From assembly GCF_024713975.1 (NCBI RefSeq), contig NC_091111.1, positions 20,297,501 to 20,361,500 on the forward strand: a stretch of 64,000 nt of DNA. The letters are read 5' to 3'. How positions within the stretch are numbered: the stretch's first letter is position 1; each line of letters opens with the position of its first letter. Of this stretch, positions 1-28,510 are shown piece by piece. The notes under the pieces were generated by a model. The model did no database searches and was not told the origin of the DNA. It saw only the letters and a program-made list of their open reading frames with translations. Origin of the DNA: Paralichthys olivaceus. Taxonomy: Eukaryota; Chordata; Actinopteri; Pleuronectiformes; Paralichthyidae. The translations under genes were made by a program, and so were the position numbers.

Positions 1-3726
<3,726 letters not shown>

Positions 3727-3761
3727 GTTTTTAACAAAGCCGACAAATAATCCAACAAACC

Positions 3762-3841
3762 GATCAATACTCCGTCGATACTTCGTTAATACTCCGTCGA
3801 TACTCCGTCGATACTCCGTCGATACTTCGTTAATACTTCAT
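3762..3841. repeat. Short minisatellite in the cpsf3 5' flank or leader
   Basis: Five or six copies of a 14-15 bp unit (TACTCCGTCGATAC, TACTTCGTTAATAC) start about 36 bp upstream of the cpsf3 start codon, so they lie in the leader or core promoter. Confidence 0.85.
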
Positions 3842-4254
3842 TGCTTCAACACCTACGCGCCGACACAACAAACAGTTCCGGTCCGTGCTGTAAATCTGTC
3901 CGTGTAGTCTCACTACTTAAAACTCTGGTTCCTCTCTGGTCTGAGATGAAATAAGTTCCTGCGTCCAGAAAGGAAATAAATAAAAAATGCAAATTAATAT
4001 AAAACACTGAATTAAGATAAATCTTTACAGTCATCGTTCCTATTATTGTTTAGTGATTGAAAACGTTCCACACCTTCAGCAACAGTCTCCTCATGAAAAC
4101 ACATTTAAATTCACTAAGTATTTATTTGGATCAGCTCTTAAGTGTCAGTGCGGTTATTTTCATCAAGATCATGAATTATTTTCTGAGAAACCAGTGACCA
4201 TGTTAAAGAAGGAGAATCCAGATCCACTTAGTTCCTCTCTGACACAACATCCTT

Positions 4255-4480
4255 CCCCACTGGAGATCTGTTCTGGTCGGTGACCTTTGACCTTTGAGCA
4301 GAAAACTCGAATCAGTGCGTCCAAGTGAATGTTTGCACCAAATTTGTAGAGATGATCTTGAGGCATTTATATAACACGTTCATAAGGTCACATGACCCGG
4401 ACCTGATCAGTTCATCTGGATGTTTCCACCAAATTGTCTCCAGGTGTTGCTGAGATATCGTGCTCATAAGAATCCTCAGA
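4255..4480. repeat. Dispersed teleost repeat (GACCTTTGACC ... GAGATATCG family), copy 1
   Basis: The segment has the order TGACCTTTGACCTTTGA, AATCAGT, CCAAGTGAATGTTTG, ACCAAATTTG, GAGATATCGTGCTCA. Similar copies lie near 9003-9135, 15768-15955 and 51590-51710. It is a short non-coding dispersed repeat; class not assigned. Confidence 0.75.
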
Positions 4481-5433
4481 AACTTACAGCTGAATATTCA
4501 AAACATGAGTAAGTGTTTACATCTTAGAAGTCCAGGAAATGTGCAAAAACAAGAGATTCACCGTGTACTTAAATAAAAAATCTAATTCAATGACTCCATG
4601 TATCTGCAACTGAATAAACCCTCGTTCTGGTTCTGTCTTATATCGTGTGCAGAAGACATCTGAACACTTGAGAACAAGAGATGCATGGAGAACAAATCAA
4701 AAGATGAGGGGAAGAAATTGAGAAATAGAATCCGAAAAAGTAGAGTTGGTATCCTGGTAGAGGTAAAGACGATTTTTACAAGAGCAACAAAAAACAAATC
4801 AGAGTTGAAAGCTTTTAATGAAATGGTTTAAAAAGAGGATGAATAAAATCAAAGTGGTCGATCAGGTAATACAGAGTTTCTCTAATAATCATGGAAACAT
4901 CAGAAACAGAAAACAGACAGGATCAGAATATTTCCTGGCTTGAAGTGTCCTGACAATAAACTGGGGAGTGGACATCTCCATATGAGAGAGACACATATAT
5001 TACGATTATAGATCTCCTCTGTCCGCATACTTTTGGCCAGTGTAGATTTTTAAATGGTTCATGTTGTGTTTCTACTGTAAATAAAAATCAAACACTCAGT
5101 ACAATGAGTCAGGTTATGACCTACACTGCAGCCAGCCACCAGGGGGCGATCAATCTTTATTTACCGTCTATGGAATAAATACTTAAATGAATGTAAAACT
5201 TCGCAGCATCATTTGAAACATTTTCCACTAAATTCTTTTGGACAGATTCTTCTGAATTGTTTCTGCAAGCTGTAAAAAAACAAGACGACAAAAAACTACA
5301 AACAACTACGTCCATCATTGTGTTTTAAATGTATGAGGGGAAGTTAATTCAGATTTTTTTGTCTGCAGCTTCCTCATCGATTAGAGGACGACACATCAGA
5401 GTGTTTGTCAAAAAACAGGAAGTTGTGTCGACG

Positions 5434-18383
<12,950 letters not shown>

Positions 18384-18671
18384 CGTGAGCGCGCACACGG
18401 TCCCGCGGCAGACAGACGGTCTCACGGGGACGAGGACACTCAGTTGGACGAAGTCACGCACACCACGCACACGTCCCCCGCATCCAGCTGTCAATCACTG
18501 GAGAGTCCGAGCACGGTCCTCCGCTGCTGCCACACCTGAGGAAGAGGGCGTGGACATGTGCAGGGGGAGGGGCTACATCTGATGACAACATGGGCGGGGC
18601 TTTTCTCAGAACACACCCACAGTGTGAACAGAAAAAGATCATTAAAGATAATTATAAAAAATAAAAGACCA

Positions 18672-19220
18672 TCACTGACTGTATATAAATCACTGACTGT
18701 ATATAAATCACTGACTGTATATAAATCACTGACTGTATATAAAGATGATCACTGACTGTATATAAATCACTGACTGTATATAAAGATCATCACTGACTGT
18801 ATATAAAGATCATCACTGACTGTATATAAAGATCATCACTGACTGTATATAAAGATCATCACTGACTGTATATAAATCACTGACTGTATATAAAGATCAT
18901 CACTGACTGTATATAAAGATCATCACTGACTGTATATAAAGATCATCACTGACTGTATATAAATCACTGACTGTATATAAATCACTGACTGTATATAAAT
19001 CACTGACTGTATATAAAGATGATCACTGACTGTATATAAATCACTGACTGTATATAAATCACTGACTGTATATAAATCACTGACTGTATATAAATCACTG
19101 ACTGTATATAAAGACCATCACTGACTGTATATAAAGATGATCACTGACTGTATATAAATCACTGACTGTATATAAAGACACTGACTGTATATAAAGATCA
19201 TCACTGACTGTATATAAAGA
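18672..19220. repeat. TATATAAA-containing minisatellite (ACTGACTGTATATAAA)
   Basis: About 30 copies of CACTGACTGTATATAAAT or the longer ACTGACTGTATATAAAGATCATC. The unit matches the head of the dispersed repeat seen at 43308 (CATAGACTGTATATAAAG). Confidence 0.95.
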
Positions 19221-19229
19221 CCATCACTG

Positions 19230-19510
19230 ACATATATATACTGTATATATATACATATATGTATATACAGTATATATATATACATATATGTATATATATA
19301 CTGTATATATATACATATATGTATATACAGTATATATATATACATATATGTATATATATACAGTATATATATACATATATGTATATACAGTATATATATA
19401 TACATATATGTATATATATACTGTATATATATACATATATGTATATACAGTATATATATATACATATATGTATATATATACAGTATATATATACATATAT
19501 GTATATATAA
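19230..19510. repeat. AT-rich minisatellite (TATATACAGTATATATATACATATATG)
   Basis: Five higher-order copies of about 54-60 bp made of TATATATACATATATGTATA and TACAGTATATA. It is strongly self-complementary and follows the previous array directly. Confidence 0.93.
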
Positions 19511-20412
19511 TAGATCGTCTCTCACACACTATATTAACCATAACATTATTATCATAGCTAATAAAAGTCCTACATGTACAATTATCAGCTGACGTCAGGA
19601 TGATTGACAGCTGATTTACTGAGGGAGGAGCTGATAAGTTCTCCGAGAGTTCACAGGTCGATCGTGTTATCAGAGGAACTCCACCTTCAGGGATTATTCT
19701 CAGCTGCAGACGTGAACCTGTGCTTCTCCTGCTGCTGTGAGTCGGACTCATGTTGGTTTTAAAAATGTCTCTTTGTTGAAATGTTGACTTCAGTTTACAC
19801 ATGAATTATTTACTTTAGGTAGAAAAAGAATTGAATCATGAAATCTGCAGTTGTCTTTTCTTTTTGGCCTCTTTACGAGCCGCTGTTCCTCCCATGTGAT
19901 GCTAACGCTCTGTTAGCGATTAACTGGTGTTAAAGTTCAGAATCACGTCTCTTCAACATACCGCATGATATTTATATCCAGTGACATGTATTATAATCTG
20001 AGCTGCAGCGGCTCGACGACACAAACGTCTTCATGTCAACGTCACATGATACAAACGATGAAGAATGAAGTCTGTCGCTCACGTCTTTAATTCTATCGTT
20101 TCTTTATGTGAAGCAACGAGGTTCAAAGGTCAAGATGCCGTTTACTTATTTCAACCCTAAAGTCATGAGAACGTTTCACTGAAATATCTGTGACCTTAGA
20201 ACCTTAGGCTCACAGATATTTTGTGCTTGAAATATTTTCTATATGTGTAAAAAAACATTTTTGTATCTGTAGAAATCTTTAGTAAATGTGTAAAAAGACG
20301 TTCTGTTATTACAGATATTGAAAAGTAGAATCCTGTTTGTTTCAGGTGCAGTAATACGTGAAGTGATGTGAGTGACAAACCACTGAATGTTGATGTTTTC
20401 AGACTTGAACCG

Positions 20413-20442
20413 ATGAATCAGCATCTTCACACGTTAACATGA
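20413..20442 (+). promoter_or_regulatory. Upstream ORF overlapping the NLR start codon
   Basis: ATG at 20413 opens a nine-residue frame (MNQHLHTLT). Its TGA (20440-20442) overlaps the main ATG (20439-20441) as ATGA. If the leader exon is as inferred, translation of the receptor would follow uORF termination or leaky scanning. Confidence 0.5.
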
Positions 20443-23400
20443 ATTCAGCTGGTGAGTCTTTTCTGTCACTTTTGTGGCTCAGGGGGGAGAGTGGGTTGTC
20501 CACTAACCAGAAGGTCGTTGGTTTGATCCCAGTCTGCCTCGTTCCACACGTCAAAATTTCTTGGGCAAGACAGTGAATCTAAACTACCGCTGAGAAAATA
20601 TTTAAATAAACACAAATCCTTTAGTATTTAAGCTGTCAGGTCACATGACCTTAAAAAGAAGTGACTTTGAGACAAAGACACGTTGGCGCCACCTGGTGGC
20701 TGAATGAGTGAGGATTCAAACATTCAAACAACAAAACATTGTTATGTCAAATATTAGGAATAAAACTGTTGTAGAGACAAAAATGTTGAGATTAGTTGAA
20801 TGAAGTTTATTTGTCATTTAAACACACAAACATTTGAATGAAGAGAAAAGGAAACAGATGAAATCAAAACGTAGAAAAGAATCAAACCTCAGCAGCAAAC
20901 ACATATTATAAGTATTTTATTTGTATAGCGCCAAATCAAAATATACATTCTCTCAAGGCTCCGCACACAGAGGTAGAGAAGATGAAGACCTTCAAATCTT
21001 ATTTATAAATCATACTCTGGTTATAGAAGTTTGGAGGGTGAAGAACAGAACATCACACACAGTATAAATATATTCTACATCTATATCTATATATAGATAT
21101 AGATATATAGAATATATTTATACTCATCAACACAGAAGTTTAAATATTAACAGAAGAAACAATGTGTTTGTGTTAAGGTGGAAGCTCTGCAGCCAATCAC
21201 AGCCAGGACAGGGACGAGGGAGCCCCACCCCCTAAAACCACTCTGTGTGGACAACATGAGACTGACAGGTGAGAGGACCCTAACCCTAACCCAGACAGAC
21301 AGACAGACAGACTTGTGTTGATCCATATGTAGAAACGATCTAATCAGAATCAGAAGTACTTTATTAATCCCGTATGGAAATGAAAATGTTACTATATAAA
21401 TAATAAACCACTCTTCTGACTGAATGTTGTGTTGTTATCAGGATCCACCAGCAGGGAGCAGACTTCCCTCAACCTGACGGATCTGTGTATGAATCGAACC
21501 TGTACAACGATGGACGACGCTCACATGATGATGAAAAGTAAATAATATTTATATAATATATAACCAACCGTTTGTAACCGGACAAAGTCATTCTGTTGTA
21601 AAGTATGGAGTCACAGGGCTGCCATAACAAAGAGCAAAATGTAAAGACAAAGACTCTTTATTTCTATTTGCACGTTGAGTTGCTCATCAATTTCATCATA
21701 TTTGTACTTATATAGTTTTTAAATATGTTTAACTTGGGTTGTTATATATGATCCAGGGTCTCCCAACACAACCAGACAACATCCAATCATCACGTCACGT
21801 GTTTATCGTTTATCAGTGTGGATTCAGAGTACAATCATAAATTCAATGAATTTACCTAAATCATCGACTCCAGATGTTTGTCAGTTCGGTCTGCGCTCTA
21901 CGTTCACACTGAAAACCTTGGAGCTCAATGTCGTAGATACATTTACTCACATGGTAATTTTCTTCTGAAACACTAACTTGTTATCAATGTTTAAATTAAA
22001 CTTTGGATTTTTGTCAGTAAAAAATCACGTACACTTTGTTTTGTGTTTCTTAGTCTTTATGACATTTATGGGACACAAGAGTCTGTAGCGTCGGAGACGA
22101 GCGACGTGTGTCGAGCGACCCTCTACGACGATGAGCGACACTCAGAGGGTGAAAGGTAAAAATATATTGATAACTCATCAATACTTTTCATTGAGGCTGA
22201 AATTTTCCTGCCTTGTTTGAAATAATCGGCTGTGAAACATGAAGTCACTGGAATTTATCAAAAAATTGAAATGAATTGGATTCTTATAAACAGGAATAAA
22301 TAAGTAAATGAAAATGTGGAAATATAAAGACAGACACCCACGTTTGAAAGAATACTTCTTAACAATTTTATTTATTTTCAAATGTAATTGTTCATTTATT
22401 TCTGTATATATTTACCAATATACTTAAAAGATATATTTAATATTCTACAATCACGTACACTTTGTTTTGTGTTTCTTAGTCTTTATGACATTTATGGGAC
22501 ACAAGAGTCTGTAGCGTCGGAGACGAGCGACGTGTGTCGAGCGACCCTCTACGACGATGAGCGAGGCTCAGAGGGTGAAAGGTAAAAATGTAACAGACCT
22601 TTTCAAGGCGGAGATTCTGACCTGTCAAAGCAAAGAGGAAATAACATTAACTATGACCTGTAGAGTCCGAAGGTTCAAAACCAGGACCTGGCTCTTTGAA
22701 GCCACAGAGAATTCTTATTTCCATTGCTCCTCTGCTTTGAAAAGTGTGTGAAGGTTCTACACTCAGACAATTCATTCTCAAACACGAACGTCAAGTATCA
22801 ATATCAAGATTCGGTTTGAACCTTTTTTGAGTAAAATTGTTGGTCATATGTTGTTTCTATTAGTGTTTACGAACTTTACGAGTATCCACCGACCCTCGAC
22901 AGCGGTGGACAATACTCAAATGAAGAAAGGTGAGGTTACAAAACTCAAACAAACACATTTTCTCTCCCGAACACAAATTTAATATAATAATAAAAAAATC
23001 CCAATTCAGGGTCTAACTTCCAAAAAAACACCATACCTCTTCACAAAAGCATCAACTCCAACCTCAGGTGCTGCCACTCATCCGGAGTGCTTCACAGCAA
23101 ACCTCCCCAGTATCTGCTGGAGCTTGTGGTTGTCGTCCAAGAGCAGAAAAATGTCTTTGAGATCAAATCAAATCTGATGTCTGGCCTGCTGCCGTCTATG
23201 AAGATCAGCACCAGGAGGGATGACCAGGGGCAACTCTGCATGGTCCACCAGGGATACAGTCAAAAGCTCTTTCCATGTCCACAAAACACGTGTAGAGATG
23301 ATGGGCAAACTTCCATGACCCCTTGAGCCCAGTGTCTCCGTATTGAGCCCAGTGTCTCCGTATTAGCTTTCCTGGGAAAGCTTAGCTGTGTTTCACCCTG

Positions 23401-26400
23401 AAAATCAGAATATTTTAACTTTTAAAAAGTTAGGTTGTCTTCCAGTCCTCATGCTGTGATAGATCTGCACACAACATTACAAAATGTGTGTCAGCCAAGA
23501 CAGAACAACTGTGTCCAGCTTTAACTGTGTGATGCCTCCATCACTCCACCTGAACAGCAGGATCTGAACATCTCTGGTCAACCATGGTTTCTGATTGTTT
23601 ACAGTATTGTCAGCACAGTATTTGACGGAGCTGAGTACAGTCGTAGTTTACTCTTCCAACAAAAACAATTCATGCAGAAGCGACTGAGGTCAAACTCGAC
23701 CAGAAGTCATCTCCAGAGAATAAGTTCTGTGTTAATGTTTCCTTCACAGAATCTATCAGGAAATCCCAGTGGTTCTCAGTGGTCAGTTGCTACAGAACAA
23801 TCAAACTGACCTTGACTCCACATTCATGGTGTGTAAATATACAAGATGCTGCAACCATTAACTTCATCAGCCAAAAAATAAACATTGTCCATGTTGATGT
23901 TTGTATTTGATTCTTCTGCAGCAGTTAGAGGAAAACATTATCCAATATATGAAAAACCAGCTGAAGAGATTCCAGAGGGCTCTGAGTCCAGACTGCTCAG
24001 AATACACGTACTTAGAGAGCCACTGTGAGGACGAGGGGATGATGTATGAAGACGGTGACGAGCAGAGGAGGAGATGCAGAAAGGCCTTTCTGAGGATTAC
24101 AGTGCACTTCCTCAGAAGAATGAATCTCAATGATCTGGCTAACTCTCTAAAAAACAGTAAGAGACTTTCAAGAGTTGTTTCACCTTTGACCAAACCGGCC
24201 GTGCACTCATGACACCAGAGCTGAGGCCCTGTGACAAGTATTCTTGTTCCAATCAACTTCCTGCCTTGCTCAGCTTGGTGTTTGCTTGTAAAGGACAAAT
24301 TTACCATTTAGAAATCATCTGTAACCACCTGTAATATTATACATATGCATACATATAATGTCTACAAGTATTGTATCAGTACTTGATATGAGCCAATATT
24401 ATTATTAAACATAAGTGTTTATTTTAATCACTTTACTTGACTCTTCTCTTATTGGTTTCATTTCTTCTTTACTCAGGAACCAGAGCTGGGGTGTGCCAGC
24501 GTAAACTAAAGTCTAAGATAAAAAATAAGTTCCAGTGTGTGTTTGAGGGGACCACTAAAGCAGGAACCCCAATCCTTCTGGATCAGATCTACGCAGAGCT
24601 CTACATCACAGAGGGAGGGACTGCAGAGGTCAACAATGAACATGAGGTCAGACAGATTGAAACCGCATCCTGGAATCCAGACAGAGCAGAGACAACCATC
24701 AGACAAGAAGACATCTTTAAAGCAACATCTAGAAGAGACAAACCAATCAGGACAGTGATGACAAAGGGAGTGGCTGGCATTGGGAAAACCGTCTTAACAC
24801 AGAAGTTCACTCTGGACTGGGCTGAAGACAACACCAACCAGGACATACAGTTCACATTCCCATTCACCTTCAGAGAGCTGAATGTGCTGAAAGAGAGAAA
24901 GTACAGCTTGGTGGAGCTCGTCCATGACTTCTTCACTGAGACCAAAGAAGCAGGAATCCGGCGGTTTGAAGAGTTCCAGGTCGTCTTCATCTTCGACGGT
25001 CTGGACGAGTGTCGACTTCCTCTGGACTTCAGAAACACAGAGATCCTGACCGACGTTACAGCGTCCAGCTCAGTGGATGTGCTGCTGACAAACCTCATCA
25101 GGGGGAAACTGCTGCCCTCCGCTCGCCTCTGGATAACCACACGACCTGCAGCAGCCAATCAGATCCCTCCTGAGTGCGTGGACCGGGTCACAGAGGTCAG
25201 AGGCTTCACTGACCCACAGAAGGAGGAGTACTTCAGGAAGAGGTTCAGAGATGAAGAACAGGCCAACACGATCATCTCTCACATCCAGAGGTCACGAAGC
25301 CTCCACATCATGTGCCACATCCCAGTCTTCTGCTGGATCACTGCTACAGTTCTGGAGGACGTGTTGAAGACCAGAGAGGGAGGAGAGCTGCCCAACACCC
25401 TGACGGAGATGTACATCCACTTCCTGGTGGTTCAATCCAAATTGAAGAAGCTCAGGTATCATGGAAGATCTAGGCAAGATCTACATTGGAATTCAGAAAA
25501 TAGAAAGACAATTATGTATCTGGGAAAACTGGCGTTTGAGCAGCTGCGTAAAGGAAACCTGATCTTCTACGAATCCGACCTGACGGACTGTGGCATCAAT
25601 ATCAGAGCCGCCTCAGTTTACTCAGGAGTGTTCACACAGGTCTTTAAAGAGGAGCGAGGCCTGCACCAGGACAAGGTGTTCTGCTTCGTCCATCTGAGCG
25701 TTCAGGAGTTTCTGGCTGCTCTTCACGTCCATCTGACCTTCATCAACTCTGGAGTCAATCTGATGTCAAAACAACCAGCAGCATCTCGGTTACACAGAGT
25801 CTTTAAAGACAGAGTTAAACTAAAAGAGCTCTATCAGAGTGCTGTGGACAAGGCCTTACAGAGTCCAAATGGACACCTGGACTTGTTCCTCCGTTTCCTC
25901 CTGGGTCTTTCAGTGCAGACCAATCAGAAACATCTACAAGGCCTGTTGACAGAGACAGGAAGTAACGGACAGATAAAAAAGAAAACAGTCCAGTACATCA
26001 AGGAGAAGATCAGTAGTCAGAATCTGTCTACGGAGAGAAGCATCAACCTGTTCCACTGTCTGAATGAACTGAGTGATAGTTCTCTAGAGGCGGAGATCCA
26101 ACAGTCCCTGAGATCAGGACCTCTCTCCACAGAGAAACTGTCTCCTGCTCAATGGTCAGCTCTGAACTTCATCTTACTGTCATCAGGAAAAGGTCTGGAG
26201 GTGTTTGACCTGAGGAAGTACTCTGGTTCAGAGGAGGCTCTTCTGAAGCTGCTGCCGGTGGTCAAAGCCTCCAACAAAGCTGTGTAGGTGGATGAATACA
26301 ATGATGATACAACAATGTGATTTTTGACTTTGTCACAACTAAAACATGTTCTTCATCACATGCTCTTCTTCAGGTTGAGTGGCTGTAACCTCTCAGAGAG

Positions 26401-28510
26401 AAGTTGTAAAGCTCTGTCCTCAGTCCTCTGCTCTACGTCCTGCAGACTGACAGAACTGGACCTGAGCAACAACGACCTGCAGGACTCAGGAGTGAAGCTG
26501 CTGTCTGCAGGACTGAAGAGTCCACACTGCAAACTGGAGACTCTCAGGTCAGGATAACAGAGGTTTCTCAAATGACTGGTCATTAACATCTTCTACCATG
26601 TGACAACATCATCACTGATACATATTGCAAGGTAGTGGACTGAAGACGTATTTAATGCTATTCAACATATTCATGCAGTGGACATTTTCCCTTCATGCTC
26701 AGGGTGGGAAGCTTGATTGATGAAGGATTCATTTTATTTGTATTTCCTTCTAATGAAATGTTTACTGAGTTGTATCATTATGAGGAAACGTGTTTTGTGT
26801 ATTCAGTCTGTCAGGTTGTCTGATCACAGACGAAAGCTGTGCCTCTCTAGCTTCAGCTCTGAGTTCCAACCACCTCCACCTGAGAGAGCTGGACCTGAGA
26901 AACAACAACCTGCAGAATTCAGGAGTGAAGCTGCTGTCCGCTGCACTGGACGACCAGTACTGGAGACTGGACAGTCTCAAGTATGGACAGCTTCTTTGTC
27001 ACACTAATGACCTAACGTTGTCTGAAACAAAACACTTCTGGCTGGTAGAGGGAGTTACTCTCCTGTTAGAGGGAGTTCCTCTCCTATTAGAGGGAGTTCC
27101 TCTCCTGGTAGAGGGAGTTATTCTCCTGTTAGAGGGAGTTACTCTCCTGGTAGAGGGAGTTACTCTCCTGTTAGAGGGAGTTATTCTCCTGTTAGAGGGA
27201 GTTACTCTCCTGGTAGAGGGAGTTATTCTCCTGTTAGAGGGAGTTACTCTCCTGGTAGAGGGAGTACCTCTCCTGTTAGAGGGAGTTCCTCTCCTATTAG
27301 AGGGAGTTCCTCTCCTGGTAGAGGGAGTAACGCTCGGGACAACTGAAGCTCCTGAAGCACCTCATCTGTAGTCCGGACCTGAACACCAATAATTCAACAT
27401 TAATCAGATTCATTCATTCACTTGTCAAATCCAGAAAGTTACAAAAATGGTTGAAAGCCGCCGCAGACTCCAACCAGACGTGTAGACTCAGGGCTCTCAG
27501 ACCGAGGCAGCAGGAAGAACTGGATGGATCAGTTGTTCAAAAGTGAACGTTGTTTAATTTGCCTGTTTCCATTGTTAAAAAGACGACGCTGGTCTAACCC
27601 TGTTTTCTCCTCCAGAGTGGACAATGATGGAGAGCAGATGCTGACTCCTGGTCTGAGGAAATGTAAGTGTACATCCACTTTGATTCTTTCAGTTCCTGTT
27701 TGATAAGTTTGACATTATGGCTTTATGACATGAAGGCCACCACCACAAGTGTTTTTGTTTCTGGTGGTCAGTGGTACGGAACATGGCTGCTGATATCTTC
27801 TTACGTAACAACCAGAAGAATCATGGTTTGATCTAGAACCCCTGATATCAGTTCAGTAAAACACCTGGTCTGCAGATTGTCTGAGTCATTGACATAGTGA
27901 ATGTAATGATGAGACATTCTGCTGGAAACTATGAAAAAACTTCAGCAGCTGAACTGATTCTTTGCTCTTTCCTCGTCCAGTTTCCTGTGACCTCACTTTC
28001 GACCCAATCACAGCTCACAGGAACCTCCGACTGTCTGACGGCTACAGGAAGGTGGAGCTGGTGAACGAGCAGCAGTCGTACCCTGATGACCCGGAAAGAT
28101 TCGACATCTTCTGTCAGCTGCTGTGTAGAAATGGTCTGAGTGGTCGCTGTTACTGGGAGGTGGAGTGGAGTGGACAGGTTGACATCGCGGTGACTCTCAG
28201 AGGAATCAGAAGGAAAGGTTACAGAAAGGCCTGCAGGTTCGGAGGGAACGATCAGTCCTGGTGTCTGAGCTGCTCTGATTATTTTTACTCCGTGTGGCAC
28301 AACAACACAGAAACACTCATCCCTCTCCCCTCGGCCTCCATCTCTCACAGAGTGGGAGTGTACGTGGACTGTCTCGCCGGCATCTTGTCCTTTTACAGAG
28401 TCTCCTTCGACGCACCGATACACCTCCACACCTTCAACATCAAATTCACTAATCTTTTCTACCCGGGCTTCAGGGTGTGGTTTGGTTCAGTGTCTCTGTG
28501 CTCGGAGTAA
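20439..28510 (+). CDS. NLRC3-like NLR receptor (N-terminal repeats, FISNA, NACHT, LRR, B30.2), intact
   Basis: This is a cytosolic innate-immune receptor of the large fish-specific NLR family. Thirteen exons join in frame, giving about 1171 residues: 20439-20451, 21178-21268, 21442-21537, 22054-22155, 22480-22581, 22864-22929, 23750-23828, 23922-24156, 24477-26283, 26374-26547, 26807-26980, 27616-27662 and 27981-28510. The start resembles family leaders ([20 protein letters not shown]). Exons 3-6 are short phase-2 acidic/tyrosine repeats ([18 protein letters not shown]). Exons 8-9 give the FISNA region ([29 protein letters not shown]). The NACHT domain has Walker A GVAGIGKT and Walker [11 protein letters not shown]. 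Two 174-nt LRR exons follow ([38 protein letters not shown]). The last exon is PRY/SPRY ([22 protein letters not shown]). No stop or frameshift is seen. The ligand is unknown. Exon 8 has a NAGNAG acceptor. Confidence 0.93.
20465..20600 (+). repeat. tRNA-derived SINE in NLR intron 1
   Basis: TGTGGCTCAGGGGGGAGAGT resembles a Pol III A box region, and GGTTTGATCCC about 40 bases later is a B box. The tail CTTGGGCAAGACAGTGAA is typical of fish tRNA-derived SINEs. Confidence 0.75.
20905..21000. repeat. Dispersed teleost repeat with the TTGTATAGCGCCAAATCA motif
   Basis: The words ATTTGTATAGCGCCAAATCA and TCTCAAGGCTCCGCACA are recurrent in fish genomes, usually as the tail of a retrotransposed repeat. 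Only a short fragment is present. Confidence 0.5.
21338..21400 (+). repeat. Fragment of a fish retroposon tail (AATCAGAATCAGAAGTACTTTATTAATCCC type)
   Basis: The words AATCAGAATCAGAAGTACTT and TTATTAATCCCGTATGG match a dispersed 3' tail widespread in teleosts. A related fragment lies near 30305. Confidence 0.5.
24255..24476. other. Intron 8 of the NLR
   Basis: No feature beyond splice signals (acceptor TTCTTCTTTACTCAG before 24477). Confidence 0.5.
27044..27330 (+). repeat. 21-bp minisatellite in NLR intron 11, in frame with LRR exon 11
   Basis: About 14 copies of the unit GAGGGAGTTACTCTCCTGTTA. Translated in the LRR exon frame it gives EGVTLLL heptads ([14 protein letters not shown]). No stop occurs from exon 11 (26807) through to 27371. 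Confidence 0.93.

Larger units (their letters stand above)
3727..5433. other. Intergenic interval between cpsf3 and the 3' end of asap2
   Basis: It holds the cpsf3 promoter side and the asap2 3' UTR. No convincing gene was found. Human ITGB1BP1 lies at this position but no trace of it is seen here. A dispersed repeat copy (4255-4480) is annotated separately. Confidence 0.7.
18384..20438. other. Divergent interval between asap2 and the NLR gene
   Basis: It contains the asap2 promoter side (GC-richer, 18384-18560), two tandem arrays (18672-19510), and a probable NLR 5' UTR exon at about 19650-19732 ending in the donor CTGCT|GTGAGT. A further leader segment is spliced at about 20402. No other gene is supported. 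Confidence 0.6.

Noticed and set aside
18672-19510. Regular spaced repeats resembling a CRISPR array
   Set aside because: The spacers are not unique; it is a simple minisatellite in a vertebrate genome.
23087-23326. 79-residue frame in NLR intron 6
   Set aside because: Looks like an old dispersed repeat fragment; it does not join in phase with exons 6 and 7.
23867-24307. 146-residue minus-strand frame
   Set aside because: Shadow of the FISNA-leading exon, which is well supported on the plus strand.
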